Below are positions 55,586 through 64,000 of a stretch of DNA of 64,000 nucleotides, in pieces (the stretch's first letter is position 1; every line of letters begins with the position of its first letter). The DNA comes from Pseudomonas sp. JQ170C (lineage in GTDB: Bacteria > Pseudomonadota > Gammaproteobacteria > Pseudomonadales > Pseudomonadaceae): contig NZ_CP141608.1 in NCBI RefSeq assembly GCF_035581345.1, positions 248,001-312,000 of the forward strand, given 5' to 3'. The notes below the pieces were generated by a model that saw only the letters and a list, made by a program, of their open reading frames with translations, did not search any database and had not been told where the DNA came from. Made by a program: the position numbers and the translations under genes.

Positions 55586-57187
55586 ATGACTAGTCTGCAC
55601 GCCGACGAGGCCTTTCTCGGCCATTACCAGTTGAACCATGACCCCTTCGCTGCGCGGGTGCCTGGTTTCAAATTCTTCCCGGCCCAGCGCAAGCCGGTAC
55701 TGGGCCAGTTGCACCACTTGGCCCGCTACAGTCAGCTATTGCTGGTAGTGACCGGCCCCAACGGCAGTGGCAAGACCCTCCTGCGCCAGGCCCTGGTGGC
55801 CAGCACCAACAAGCAGACGGTGCAGAGCGTTGTGGTGTCTGCCCGTGGAGCCAGTGATGCTGCCAGCGTCCTGGGTCAGGTCGCCCAGTCCCTGGGCGTG
55901 GCGCAACCGGAAGTCCCCGACCTGCTTGCCCAGGTGGTGCAACTGGCCTTGACCGGTCAGGAAGTCTATCTGCTGGTGGACGATGCGGAACAACTGGACG
56001 AGTCGGCACTCCAAGCCTTGCTGGAACTGGCGGCGGGTACCCCAGAAGGGCGTCCGCACGTGTTCCTGTTCGGCGAGCCGTCACTGATCGCCGGGCTGGA
56101 AGAGCTCAATGCCGATCAGGAACGTTTTCACGTGATCGAGCTTGCGCCCTACAGCGAGGAAGAAACCCGGGAATACCTCGAGCAGCGCCTGGAAGGTGCC
56201 GGGCGGGGTATCGAAGTGTTCACCAGCGAGCAGATTGTCGATATTCACCAAAACTCGGACGGCTGGCCTGGAGCAATCAACCAGGTTGCCCGCGACACCT
56301 TGATCGAAGCCATGATCGCCAGCCGGAACACGGCGAAGCGACCATCTATGGGGTTTATGGGGTTCAATATGCCTAAGAAACATGTGCTGGCGCTGTCTGC
56401 CGTCGTAGTGGTCGCCGTTGCCGCGGCCGTGCTGATGCCCAAGAAGGGCGACCAGGCGCCCACCGCGCCAGCAGAGCAGGCTCAATTGCCGCTGGGTGAG
56501 GGGCAGCCGGGCAATGCCCAGTCGAACAATGGCGGCCCAGCCATCGAGTTCGCCGGTAACTCGCAACCGATGCCCTTGCCGCTGGTCGGTCAGTCGCAGC
56601 CGGTAATGCGCGGCCCGCTGGCCGAAGCTGCCGGCATGGGTGAAGGTGAAGAGGGCGGGCCTGCCGGTGATACCGCGCTGCAGCCGCCTACCGTAACCAC
56701 CATTGCGCCGCCTGCTGGTGTTGCAGCGGGTCCTGCGCCTACCCCCGCCCAGCCGATCGCTCAGGCACAGCCGTCACGCCAGGTTGCACCAGCTGCAAGC
56801 AAACCGGTTGCACCTGTTGCGAAACCAGCGCCTGTCCAGGTTGCAACGGCCAAGCCTGCTCCTAAGCCTGTCGAGAAGCCGGCCGCCAAGCCTGCGGCAG
56901 GTGGTGGCTGGTACGCCGGACAGAAGCCGGGTAATTACGTCGTGCAAATCCTCGGTACCAGCTCCGAAGCTTCTGCCCAGGCCTACGTCAAGGCCCAGGG
57001 TGGCGACTATCGCTACTTCAAGAAAACTCTGCAGGGCAAGCCGCTGTACGTGATCACTTACGGCAACTTCGCCAGCCGCGATGCAGCCCTGGCTGCAATC
57101 AAAACCTTGCCAGCCAAGGTCCAGGCTGGTAAACCTTGGCCACGTACCGTCGCCAGCGTCCAACAAGAACTGGCCTCGACCCGCTGA
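55586..57187 (+). CDS. damX: DamX-like protein: AAA+ ATPase domain plus SPOR domain
   Basis: 533 aa membrane protein. The N-terminal cytoplasmic ATPase domain (about 10-245) resembles ExeA-type ATPases: FFPAQRKPVLGQLHH, Walker A TGPNGSGKTLL (57-64 region), Walker B VYLLVDDAEQLDE, PYSEEETREYLEQRL. One membrane helix lies at about 266-283 (VLALSAVVVVAVAAAVLM). A long Pro/Ala/Gln linker (about 290-440) leads to a C-terminal SPOR domain (about 449-527: NYVVQILGTSSEASAQAYVK, YVITYGNFASRDAAL). SPOR implies binding to septal peptidoglycan. It starts 16 bp after aroB. Confidence 0.9.
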   Translation: MTSLHADEAFLGHYQLNHDPFAARVPGFKFFPAQRKPVLGQLHHLARYSQLLLVVTGPNGSGKTLLRQALVASTNKQTVQSVVVSARGASDAASVLGQVAQSLGVAQPEVPDLLAQVVQLALTGQEVYLLVDDAEQLDESALQALLELAAGTPEGRPHVFLFGEPSLIAGLEELNADQERFHVIELAPYSEEETREYLEQRLEGAGRGIEVFTSEQIVDIHQNSDGWPGAINQVARDTLIEAMIASRNTAKRPSMGFMGFNMPKKHVLALSAVVVVAVAAAVLMPKKGDQAPTAPAEQAQLPLGEGQPGNAQSNNGGPAIEFAGNSQPMPLPLVGQSQPVMRGPLAEAAGMGEGEEGGPAGDTALQPPTVTTIAPPAGVAAGPAPTPAQPIAQAQPSRQVAPAASKPVAPVAKPAPVQVATAKPAPKPVEKPAAKPAAGGGWYAGQKPGNYVVQILGTSSEASAQAYVKAQGGDYRYFKKTLQGKPLYVITYGNFASRDAALAAIKTLPAKVQAGKPWPRTVASVQQELASTR

Positions 57188-57550
57188 TATAGCCTGGTGG
57201 CACTACCCCCGCCACCTGCTGAGCGACTCCTGAACCTCGGTCAAGCCTGCTGCGTACTGCGCGGCAGGCTTTTCTGTCCCAGACTGCCGGCCACAAGCCC
57301 ATCTTGCAGTCCAGGCTGAAACGCTTCAGACTCAAGCCATTCCGTTGCCACGGATCGCGCTTAAAAACATTCAAAAATGCGACATAGACTTATGGCGATG
57401 CGTCATAAATTTGTGGGCTTCCCTGTCGCTGTGCAACAATGGCTCCCCTATTGCCCCCGCAAAGCTGGCATTCGTTCGGCGTGGATGGTAAGTGGTTGTA
57501 CTAAAAAGAGATTTGCCTTGGTGAGAGGCGAACCTGGTGAGAAAGTGTCT
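57188..57550 (+). promoter_or_regulatory. gltB upstream region with 17-bp palindrome (57391-57407)
   Basis: 363 bp between damX and gltB without a credible gene. After the damX terminator, an AT-rich part holds the dyad TATGGCGATGCGTCATA at 57391-57407, whose arms TATGnCG/CGnCATA are perfect. It is about 145 bp before the gltB start. The open frame running from 57377 into gltB does not match GltB before position 57551. The palindrome could be an operator for gltBD; no binding protein can be named. Confidence 0.45.
57243..57276 (+). terminator. damX terminator
   Basis: Stem AAGCCTGC / GCAGGCTT with a 13-base loop, followed by TTTCT. It lies 55 bp after the damX stop and separates it from gltB. 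Confidence 0.65.
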
Positions 57551-60500
57551 ATGAAAACAGGTCTGTACCATCCCGAAGAATTCAAGGATAACTGTGGTTT
57601 CGGCCTGATCGCCCATATGACGGGTGAACCCAGCCACCACCTTCTGCAAACAGCCATGCAGGCCCTGACTTGCATGACCCACCGCGGTGGGATCAACGCT
57701 GACGGCAAGACCGGCGACGGTTGTGGCCTGTTGATGCAAAAGCCCGATCAGTTCCTGCGGGCTGTCGCCCAGGAGCAGTTCGGCGTCGAGCTGCCCAAGC
57801 AGTACGCGGTCGGCATGGTGTTCTTCAACCAGGACAACGTCCGCGCTGAAGCTGCACGCGAAAACATGAACCGCGAGATCCTCGCGGCTGGCCTGCAATT
57901 GGTGGGCTGGCGCAAGGTCCCGATCGACACCAGCGTCCTGGGCCGCCTGGCACTGGAGCGCCTGCCGCAGATCGAGCAAGTGTTCGTCGGTGGTGAAGGC
58001 CTGAGCGATCAGGAATTCGCGATCAAGCTGTTCAGCGCCCGTCGTCGTTCCTCGGTGGCCAACGCCGCGGATACCGACCATTACATCTGCAGCTTTTCCC
58101 ACAAGACCATTATCTACAAAGGCCTGATGATGCCGGCGGACCTCGCCGCCTTCTATCCAGACCTGGGTGACGAGCGCCTGCAGACCGCCATTTGCGTGTT
58201 CCACCAGCGCTTCTCCACCAACACCCTGCCGAAATGGCCGCTGGCGCAGCCGTTCCGCTTCCTCGCCCACAACGGCGAGATCAACACCATCACCGGTAAC
58301 CGCAACTGGGCCCAGGCCCGGCGTACCAAGTTCGAGAACGAACTGATCCCGGATCTCGAAGAGCTCGGCCCGCTGGTCAACCGCGTAGGCTCCGACTCAT
58401 CGAGCATGGACAACATGCTCGAGCTGATGGTCACCGGTGGTATCGACCTGTTCCGCGGCGTGCGGATGATCATCCCGCCAGCGTGGCAGAACGTCGAGAC
58501 CATGGACGCCGACCTGCGCGCGTTCTACGAGTACAACTCCATGCACATGGAGCCGTGGGACGGTCCGGCCGGCGTGGTCATGACCGAAGGTCGCCACGCG
58601 GTCTGCCTGCTCGACCGTAACGGCCTGCGCCCGGCGCGCTGGGTGACCACCAAGAACGGCTACATCACCCTGGCCTCGGAAATCGGCGTCTGGGACTACA
58701 AACCTGAAGACGTGATCGCCAAGGGCCGTGTGGGCCCTGGCCAGATCTTCGCCGTGGACACCGAGACCGGTCAGATCCTCGACACCGACGCCATCGACAA
58801 CCGCCTCAAGTCGCGCCACCCGTACAAGCGCTGGCTGCGCCAGAACGCCTTGCGCATCCAGGCGACCCTGAGCGACGACCAGGGCGTGGCCAGCTACGAC
58901 GCTGACCAGCTCAAGCAATACATGAAGATGTTCCAGGTCACCTTCGAGGAGCGCGACCAGGTACTGCGTCCGCTGGGCGAACAAGGCCAGGAAGCGGTCG
59001 GTTCGATGGGCGACGACACGCCGATGGCGATCCTGTCCCAGCGCGTGCGCTCGACCTACGACTATTTCCGCCAGCAGTTCGCCCAGGTCACCAACCCGCC
59101 GATCGACCCGCTGCGTGAAGCGATCGTGATGTCGCTGGAGATCTGCCTGGGTGCCGAGCGCAACATCTTCCAGGAATCCCCCGAGCACGCCTCGCGGGTG
59201 ATCTTGAGCTCGCCGGTGATTTCACCTGCCAAGTGGCGCTCGCTGATGAACCTCGACCGCCCAGGCTTCGAGCGTCATCTGATCGACCTCAACTACGAAG
59301 AAGGTGTGGGCCTTGAAGCGGCAGTGCGCAACATTGCCGACCAGGCCGAAGAAGCCGTGCGCAGTGGCAAGACCCAGCTGGTGCTGAGCGACCGCCACAT
59401 CGCCCCGGGCAAGTTGCCGGTGCATGCGTCGCTGGCCGTGGGGGCGGTACACCACCGCCTGACCGAGCAAGGCCTGCGTTGCGACAGCAACATCCTGGTC
59501 GAAACCGCCACCGCCCGCGATCCGCATCACTTCGCCGTACTGATCGGCTTCGGTGCTTCGGCGGTCTACCCCTACCTGGCCTACGAAGTGCTGGCAGACC
59601 TGATCCGTACCGGCGAAGTGCTCGGTGACCTGGATGAAGTCTTCAAGTACTACCGCAAAGGTATCTCCAAGGGCCTGCTGAAGATCCTGTCGAAGATGGG
59701 TATCTCCACCATCGCTTCCTACCGTGGCGCCCAGCTGTTTGAAGCCGTGGGCCTCTCGGAAGAAGTGGTTGGCCTGAGCTTCCGTGGCGTTGCCAGTCGC
59801 CTCAAGGGCGCGCGCTTCGTCGACATCGAGAACGAGCAGAAGCTGCTGGCCGCCGAAGCCTGGAGCGCACGCAAGCCGATCCAGCAAGGCGGCCTGCTCA
59901 AGTTCGTCCACGGTGGCGAATACCACGCCTACAACCCGGATGTGGTCAACACCCTGCAGGCTGCCGTGCAGCAGGGCGACTACGCCAAGTTCAAGGAATA
60001 CACCGCGCTGGTCGACAAGCGCCCGGTGTCGATGATCCGCGACCTGCTCCAGGTCAAGGTCGCCGACCAGCCGCTGGCGCTGGAAGAAGTCGAGCCGCTG
60101 GACGCGATCCTCAAGCGCTTCGACTCCGCCGGTATCTCCCTGGGTGCACTGTCGCCGGAAGCCCATGAAGCCCTGGCCGAGGCAATGAACCGCCTGGGTG
60201 CGCGCTCCAACTCCGGTGAGGGCGGTGAAGACCCGGCCCGCTACGGCACCATCAAGAGCTCGAAGATCAAGCAAGTGGCGACCGGCCGCTTTGGCGTGAC
60301 CCCCGAATACCTGGTCAACGCCGAAGTGCTGCAGATCAAGGTAGCCCAGGGCGCCAAGCCCGGCGAAGGCGGCCAATTGCCGGGCGGCAAGGTCAATGGC
60401 CTGATCGCCCGCCTGCGTTATGCCGTGCCTGGCGTGACCCTGATCTCGCCTCCGCCGCACCACGACATCTACTCGATCGAAGACCTGTCGCAGCTGATTT

Positions 60501-61996
60501 TCGACCTCAAGCAGGTCAACCCGCAGGCGCTGGTCTCGGTCAAGCTGGTGGCGGAAGCCGGCGTTGGCACCATTGCTGCCGGCGTGGCCAAGGCCTATGC
60601 CGACTTGATCACCATCTCCGGTTACGACGGTGGCACCGGCGCTTCGCCGCTGACCTCGATCAAGTACGCCGGTGCCCCGTGGGAACTGGGCCTGGCCGAA
60701 ACCCACCAGACCCTGCGCGGCAATGACCTGCGCGGCAAGGTCCGGGTACAGACCGACGGTGGTTTGAAAACCGGCCTGGACGTCATCAAGGCAGCCATCC
60801 TCGGCGCTGAAAGCTTTGGCTTCGGCACCGCGCCAATGATCGCCCTGGGCTGCAAATACCTGCGTATCTGTCACCTGAACAACTGCGCGACCGGCGTTGC
60901 CACCCAGAACGACAAGCTGCGTAAAGACCACTACATCGGCACCGTCGACATGGTGGTGAACTTCTTCACCTACGTGGCCGAAGAAACCCGTGAGTGGCTG
61001 GCCAAGCTGGGTGTGCGCAGCCTCGGCGAACTGATCGGGCGTACCGACCTGCTGGAAATGCTCCCCGGCGAAACCGAGAAGCAAAAACACCTGGACCTCA
61101 GCCCGCTGCTGGGAAGCCCGCACGTGCCGGCCGACAAGCCGCAGTTCTGCGAAGTCGACCGCAACCCGCCGTTCGACAAGGGCGTGCTGGCCGAGAAGAT
61201 GGTCGACATGGCCCTGCCGGCCATTCGTGACCTCAGCGGCGGCGAGTTCAGCCTCGATATCTGCAACTGCGACCGCTCCATCGGTGCGCGCATCTCTGGC
61301 GAAGTGGCTCGTCTGCACGGCAACCAGGGCATGGCCAAGGCGCCGATCACCTTCCGCTTCAAGGGTACGGCTGGCCAGAGCTTCGGCGTTTGGAACGCCG
61401 GTGGCCTGAACATGTACCTCGAAGGTGATGCCAACGACTACGTCGGCAAAGGCATGACCGGTGGCAAGCTGGTGATCGTGCCGCCTGCGGGCAGCCCGTT
61501 CGCGACCCAGCACAGCGCCATCATCGGCAACACCTGCCTGTATGGCGCCACGGGCGGCAAGCTGTTCGCCGCCGGTACCGCGGGCGAGCGTTTTGCGGTG
61601 CGTAACTCCGGTGCCCACGCGATTGTCGAGGGCACAGGCGATCACTGCTGTGAGTACATGACCGGTGGTTTTGTCTGCGTTCTGGGCAAGACCGGCTACA
61701 ACTTCGGCTCGGGCATGACCGGTGGTTTTGCCTACGTGCTGGACATGGACAACAGCTTCGTCGACAAACTCAACCACGAACTGGTCGAGATCCAGCGCAT
61801 CAGCGGCGAGGCGATGGAGGCTTATCGCAGCCACCTGTCCCGCGTGCTGGCTGAGTACGTCGAAGAAACCAACAGCGAATGGGGTCGTGAGCTCTGGGAA
61901 AACCTGGATGACTACGTGCGTCGCTTCTGGCTGGTCAAGCCGAAGGCGGCAAACCTGAAGAACCTGCTGTCCAGCACCCGAGCCAATCCGCAGTAG
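57551..61996 (+). CDS. gltB: Glutamate synthase (NADPH) large subunit
   Basis: Converts glutamine plus 2-oxoglutarate to two glutamates; 1481 aa. The class II glutaminase domain opens at Cys15 in [12 protein letters not shown], which becomes the N-terminal nucleophile after removal of a short propeptide; [20 protein letters not shown] follows. FMN/synthase domain: [34 protein letters not shown], and [15 protein letters not shown]. The 3Fe-4S cluster cysteines are in [19 protein letters not shown]. The C-terminal GXGXG beta-helix contains [22 protein letters not shown] 57551 ([14 protein letters not shown]) is the expected start. gltD follows after 116 bp. Confidence 0.97.
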   Translation: MKTGLYHPEEFKDNCGFGLIAHMTGEPSHHLLQTAMQALTCMTHRGGINADGKTGDGCGLLMQKPDQFLRAVAQEQFGVELPKQYAVGMVFFNQDNVRAEAARENMNREILAAGLQLVGWRKVPIDTSVLGRLALERLPQIEQVFVGGEGLSDQEFAIKLFSARRRSSVANAADTDHYICSFSHKTIIYKGLMMPADLAAFYPDLGDERLQTAICVFHQRFSTNTLPKWPLAQPFRFLAHNGEINTITGNRNWAQARRTKFENELIPDLEELGPLVNRVGSDSSSMDNMLELMVTGGIDLFRGVRMIIPPAWQNVETMDADLRAFYEYNSMHMEPWDGPAGVVMTEGRHAVCLLDRNGLRPARWVTTKNGYITLASEIGVWDYKPEDVIAKGRVGPGQIFAVDTETGQILDTDAIDNRLKSRHPYKRWLRQNALRIQATLSDDQGVASYDADQLKQYMKMFQVTFEERDQVLRPLGEQGQEAVGSMGDDTPMAILSQRVRSTYDYFRQQFAQVTNPPIDPLREAIVMSLEICLGAERNIFQESPEHASRVILSSPVISPAKWRSLMNLDRPGFERHLIDLNYEEGVGLEAAVRNIADQAEEAVRSGKTQLVLSDRHIAPGKLPVHASLAVGAVHHRLTEQGLRCDSNILVETATARDPHHFAVLIGFGASAVYPYLAYEVLADLIRTGEVLGDLDEVFKYYRKGISKGLLKILSKMGISTIASYRGAQLFEAVGLSEEVVGLSFRGVASRLKGARFVDIENEQKLLAAEAWSARKPIQQGGLLKFVHGGEYHAYNPDVVNTLQAAVQQGDYAKFKEYTALVDKRPVSMIRDLLQVKVADQPLALEEVEPLDAILKRFDSAGISLGALSPEAHEALAEAMNRLGARSNSGEGGEDPARYGTIKSSKIKQVATGRFGVTPEYLVNAEVLQIKVAQGAKPGEGGQLPGGKVNGLIARLRYAVPGVTLISPPPHHDIYSIEDLSQLIFDLKQVNPQALVSVKLVAEAGVGTIAAGVAKAYADLITISGYDGGTGASPLTSIKYAGAPWELGLAETHQTLRGNDLRGKVRVQTDGGLKTGLDVIKAAILGAESFGFGTAPMIALGCKYLRICHLNNCATGVATQNDKLRKDHYIGTVDMVVNFFTYVAEETREWLAKLGVRSLGELIGRTDLLEMLPGETEKQKHLDLSPLLGSPHVPADKPQFCEVDRNPPFDKGVLAEKMVDMALPAIRDLSGGEFSLDICNCDRSIGARISGEVARLHGNQGMAKAPITFRFKGTAGQSFGVWNAGGLNMYLEGDANDYVGKGMTGGKLVIVPPAGSPFATQHSAIIGNTCLYGATGGKLFAAGTAGERFAVRNSGAHAIVEGTGDHCCEYMTGGFVCVLGKTGYNFGSGMTGGFAYVLDMDNSFVDKLNHELVEIQRISGEAMEAYRSHLSRVLAEYVEETNSEWGRELWENLDDYVRRFWLVKPKAANLKNLLSSTRANPQ

Positions 61997-63531
<1,535 letters not shown>

Positions 63532-63535
63532 GGGT

Positions 63536-63590
63536 GATCGCGGGCAAGCCCGCTCCTGCAACCCCTGTAGGAGCGGGCTTGCCCCGCGAT
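63536..63590. repeat. REP inverted pair after gltD
   Basis: ATCGCGGGCAAGCCCGCTCC and inverted GGAGCGGGCTTGCCCCGCGA, with about 13 bp between, starting 5 bp after the gltD stop. Confidence 0.85.
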
Positions 63591-63631
63591 GAATACATCA
63601 AAATCTATTGACCCACCGCAGGTCGATAGAC

Positions 63632-63659
63632 AAAAGGCACGGTACTTACCGTGCCTTTT
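63632..63659 (+). terminator. gltBD terminator
   Basis: AAAAGGCACGGTA paired with TACCGTGCCTTTT. It lies 100 bp after gltD and 48 bp before hemE, behind the REP pair. Confidence 0.8.
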
Positions 63660-63706
63660 CCGTTGGTGTCTGAGAAAATGCCCGCACTTTTTTTCCGGAT
63701 GCCGAC

Positions 63707-64000
63707 ATGACTGCCTTGAAGAACGATCGTTTTCTGCGCGCCCTGCTCAAGCAACCCGTAGACGTCACCCCGGTGTGGATGATGCGCCAGGCCGGCCGCT
63801 ACCTGCCGGAGTACCGCGCCAGCCGCGCCAAGGCCGGTGATTTCATGAGCCTGTGCATGAACCCGCAGTTTGCCTGCGAGGTCACCCTGCAGCCGCTGGA
63901 CCGCTACCCGCTGGACGCCGCGATCCTCTTCTCCGACATCCTGACCATCCCCGATGCCATGGGCCAGGGCCTGTACTTTGAAACCGGCGAAGGCCCGCGT
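63707..64000 (+). CDS. hemE: Uroporphyrinogen decarboxylase, 5' part (cut by window end)
   Basis: Decarboxylates uroporphyrinogen III to coproporphyrinogen III in heme synthesis. The first 98 codons are present. [30 protein letters not shown] and [20 protein letters not shown] are the conserved N-terminal and substrate-binding stretches (Arg and Asp of the active site). ATG 63707. The rest lies outside the window. Confidence 0.97.
   Translation, partial: MTALKNDRFLRALLKQPVDVTPVWMMRQAGRYLPEYRASRAKAGDFMSLCMNPQFACEVTLQPLDRYPLDAAILFSDILTIPDAMGQGLYFETGEGPR

Noticed and set aside
57377..57550. N-terminal extension of GltB from 57377
   Set aside because: The extra 58 codons do not resemble GltB, cover the palindrome and promoter region, and would place the nucleophile cysteine far from the processed N-terminus.
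63589..63840. Open frame starting near 63589 on the plus strand across the REP end, terminator and hemE start
   Set aside because: It runs in another frame of hemE and through a terminator; no family similarity.

Overview
The window looks like core chromosome of a fluorescent Pseudomonas, most likely the P. putida group. Four things point this way: high GC with strongly GC-biased third codon positions; a gene order that, from memory, matches P. putida chromosomes (ilvD-rlmI-HDOD-mutM, ftsYEX-rpoH, thiSG-trmB, yggS-proC-yggT-metX-metW, pilM-Q-aroKB-damX-gltBD-hemE); many Pseudomonas REP elements with a TCGCGGGGCAAGCCCGCTCC core; and a Pseudomonas-type iron sigma/anti-sigma/receptor cassette. 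I saw no tRNA, rRNA, CRISPR array, insertion sequence, integrase or prophage gene. Nearly all sequence is ordinary chromosomal coding DNA.

Layout. 1-5.1 kb: 5'-part of the cystine transporter tcyP, then an ECF sigma factor, FecR-like anti-sigma and a TonB-dependent siderophore receptor with signalling domain. 5.1-5.5 kb: noncoding block with two copies of a ~100 bp composite repeat. 5.5-13.2 kb: ilvD, rlmI, an HDOD protein, mutM, ggt, a YfhL-type ferredoxin and coaD. 13.3-17.7 kb: an accessory-looking oxidation locus (GMC oxidoreductase, Tat-exported small subunit, coniferyl-aldehyde-type dehydrogenase, divergent TetR regulator). 17.8-23.2 kb: sulfurtransferase, YheT-like hydrolase, rsmD and an active/inactive pair of M16 peptidases. 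23.5-31.2 kb: ftsY-ftsE-ftsX-rpoH, mtgA, DUF423, thiS-thiG-trmB and a DUF3392 membrane protein. 31.2-37.6 kb (minus strand): yggS, proC, yggT, metX, metW, DUF4426, rdgB, hemW. 37.6-45.2 kb: pilT, an NlpC/P60 hydrolase, a double-TM2 protein, a SPOR protein, argS, priA and rpmE. 45.2-50 kb: nuclease, short malic enzyme, PBP1A. 50.2-57.2 kb: pilM-pilN-pilO/P-pilQ-aroK-aroB-damX. 57.5-64 kb: gltB, gltD and the start of hemE.

Functional themes are cell-envelope growth and division (ftsYEX, mtgA, mrcA, damX, SPOR protein, NlpC/P60), amino-acid synthesis (ilvD, proC, metX/metW, aroK/aroB, gltBD), cofactors (thiSG, coaD, hemE, hemW, yggS) and regulated iron uptake. The most distinctive points are a PilO-PilP fusion with a strongly shortened PilQ, the three-gene periplasmic-oxidoreductase/aldehyde-dehydrogenase locus with no visible cytochrome partner, the tandem composite repeat behind the receptor gene, a transcription terminator embedded in the signal-peptide codons of the nuclease gene, and several dyad-symmetric candidate operators. 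I found no clearly new multi-gene system.
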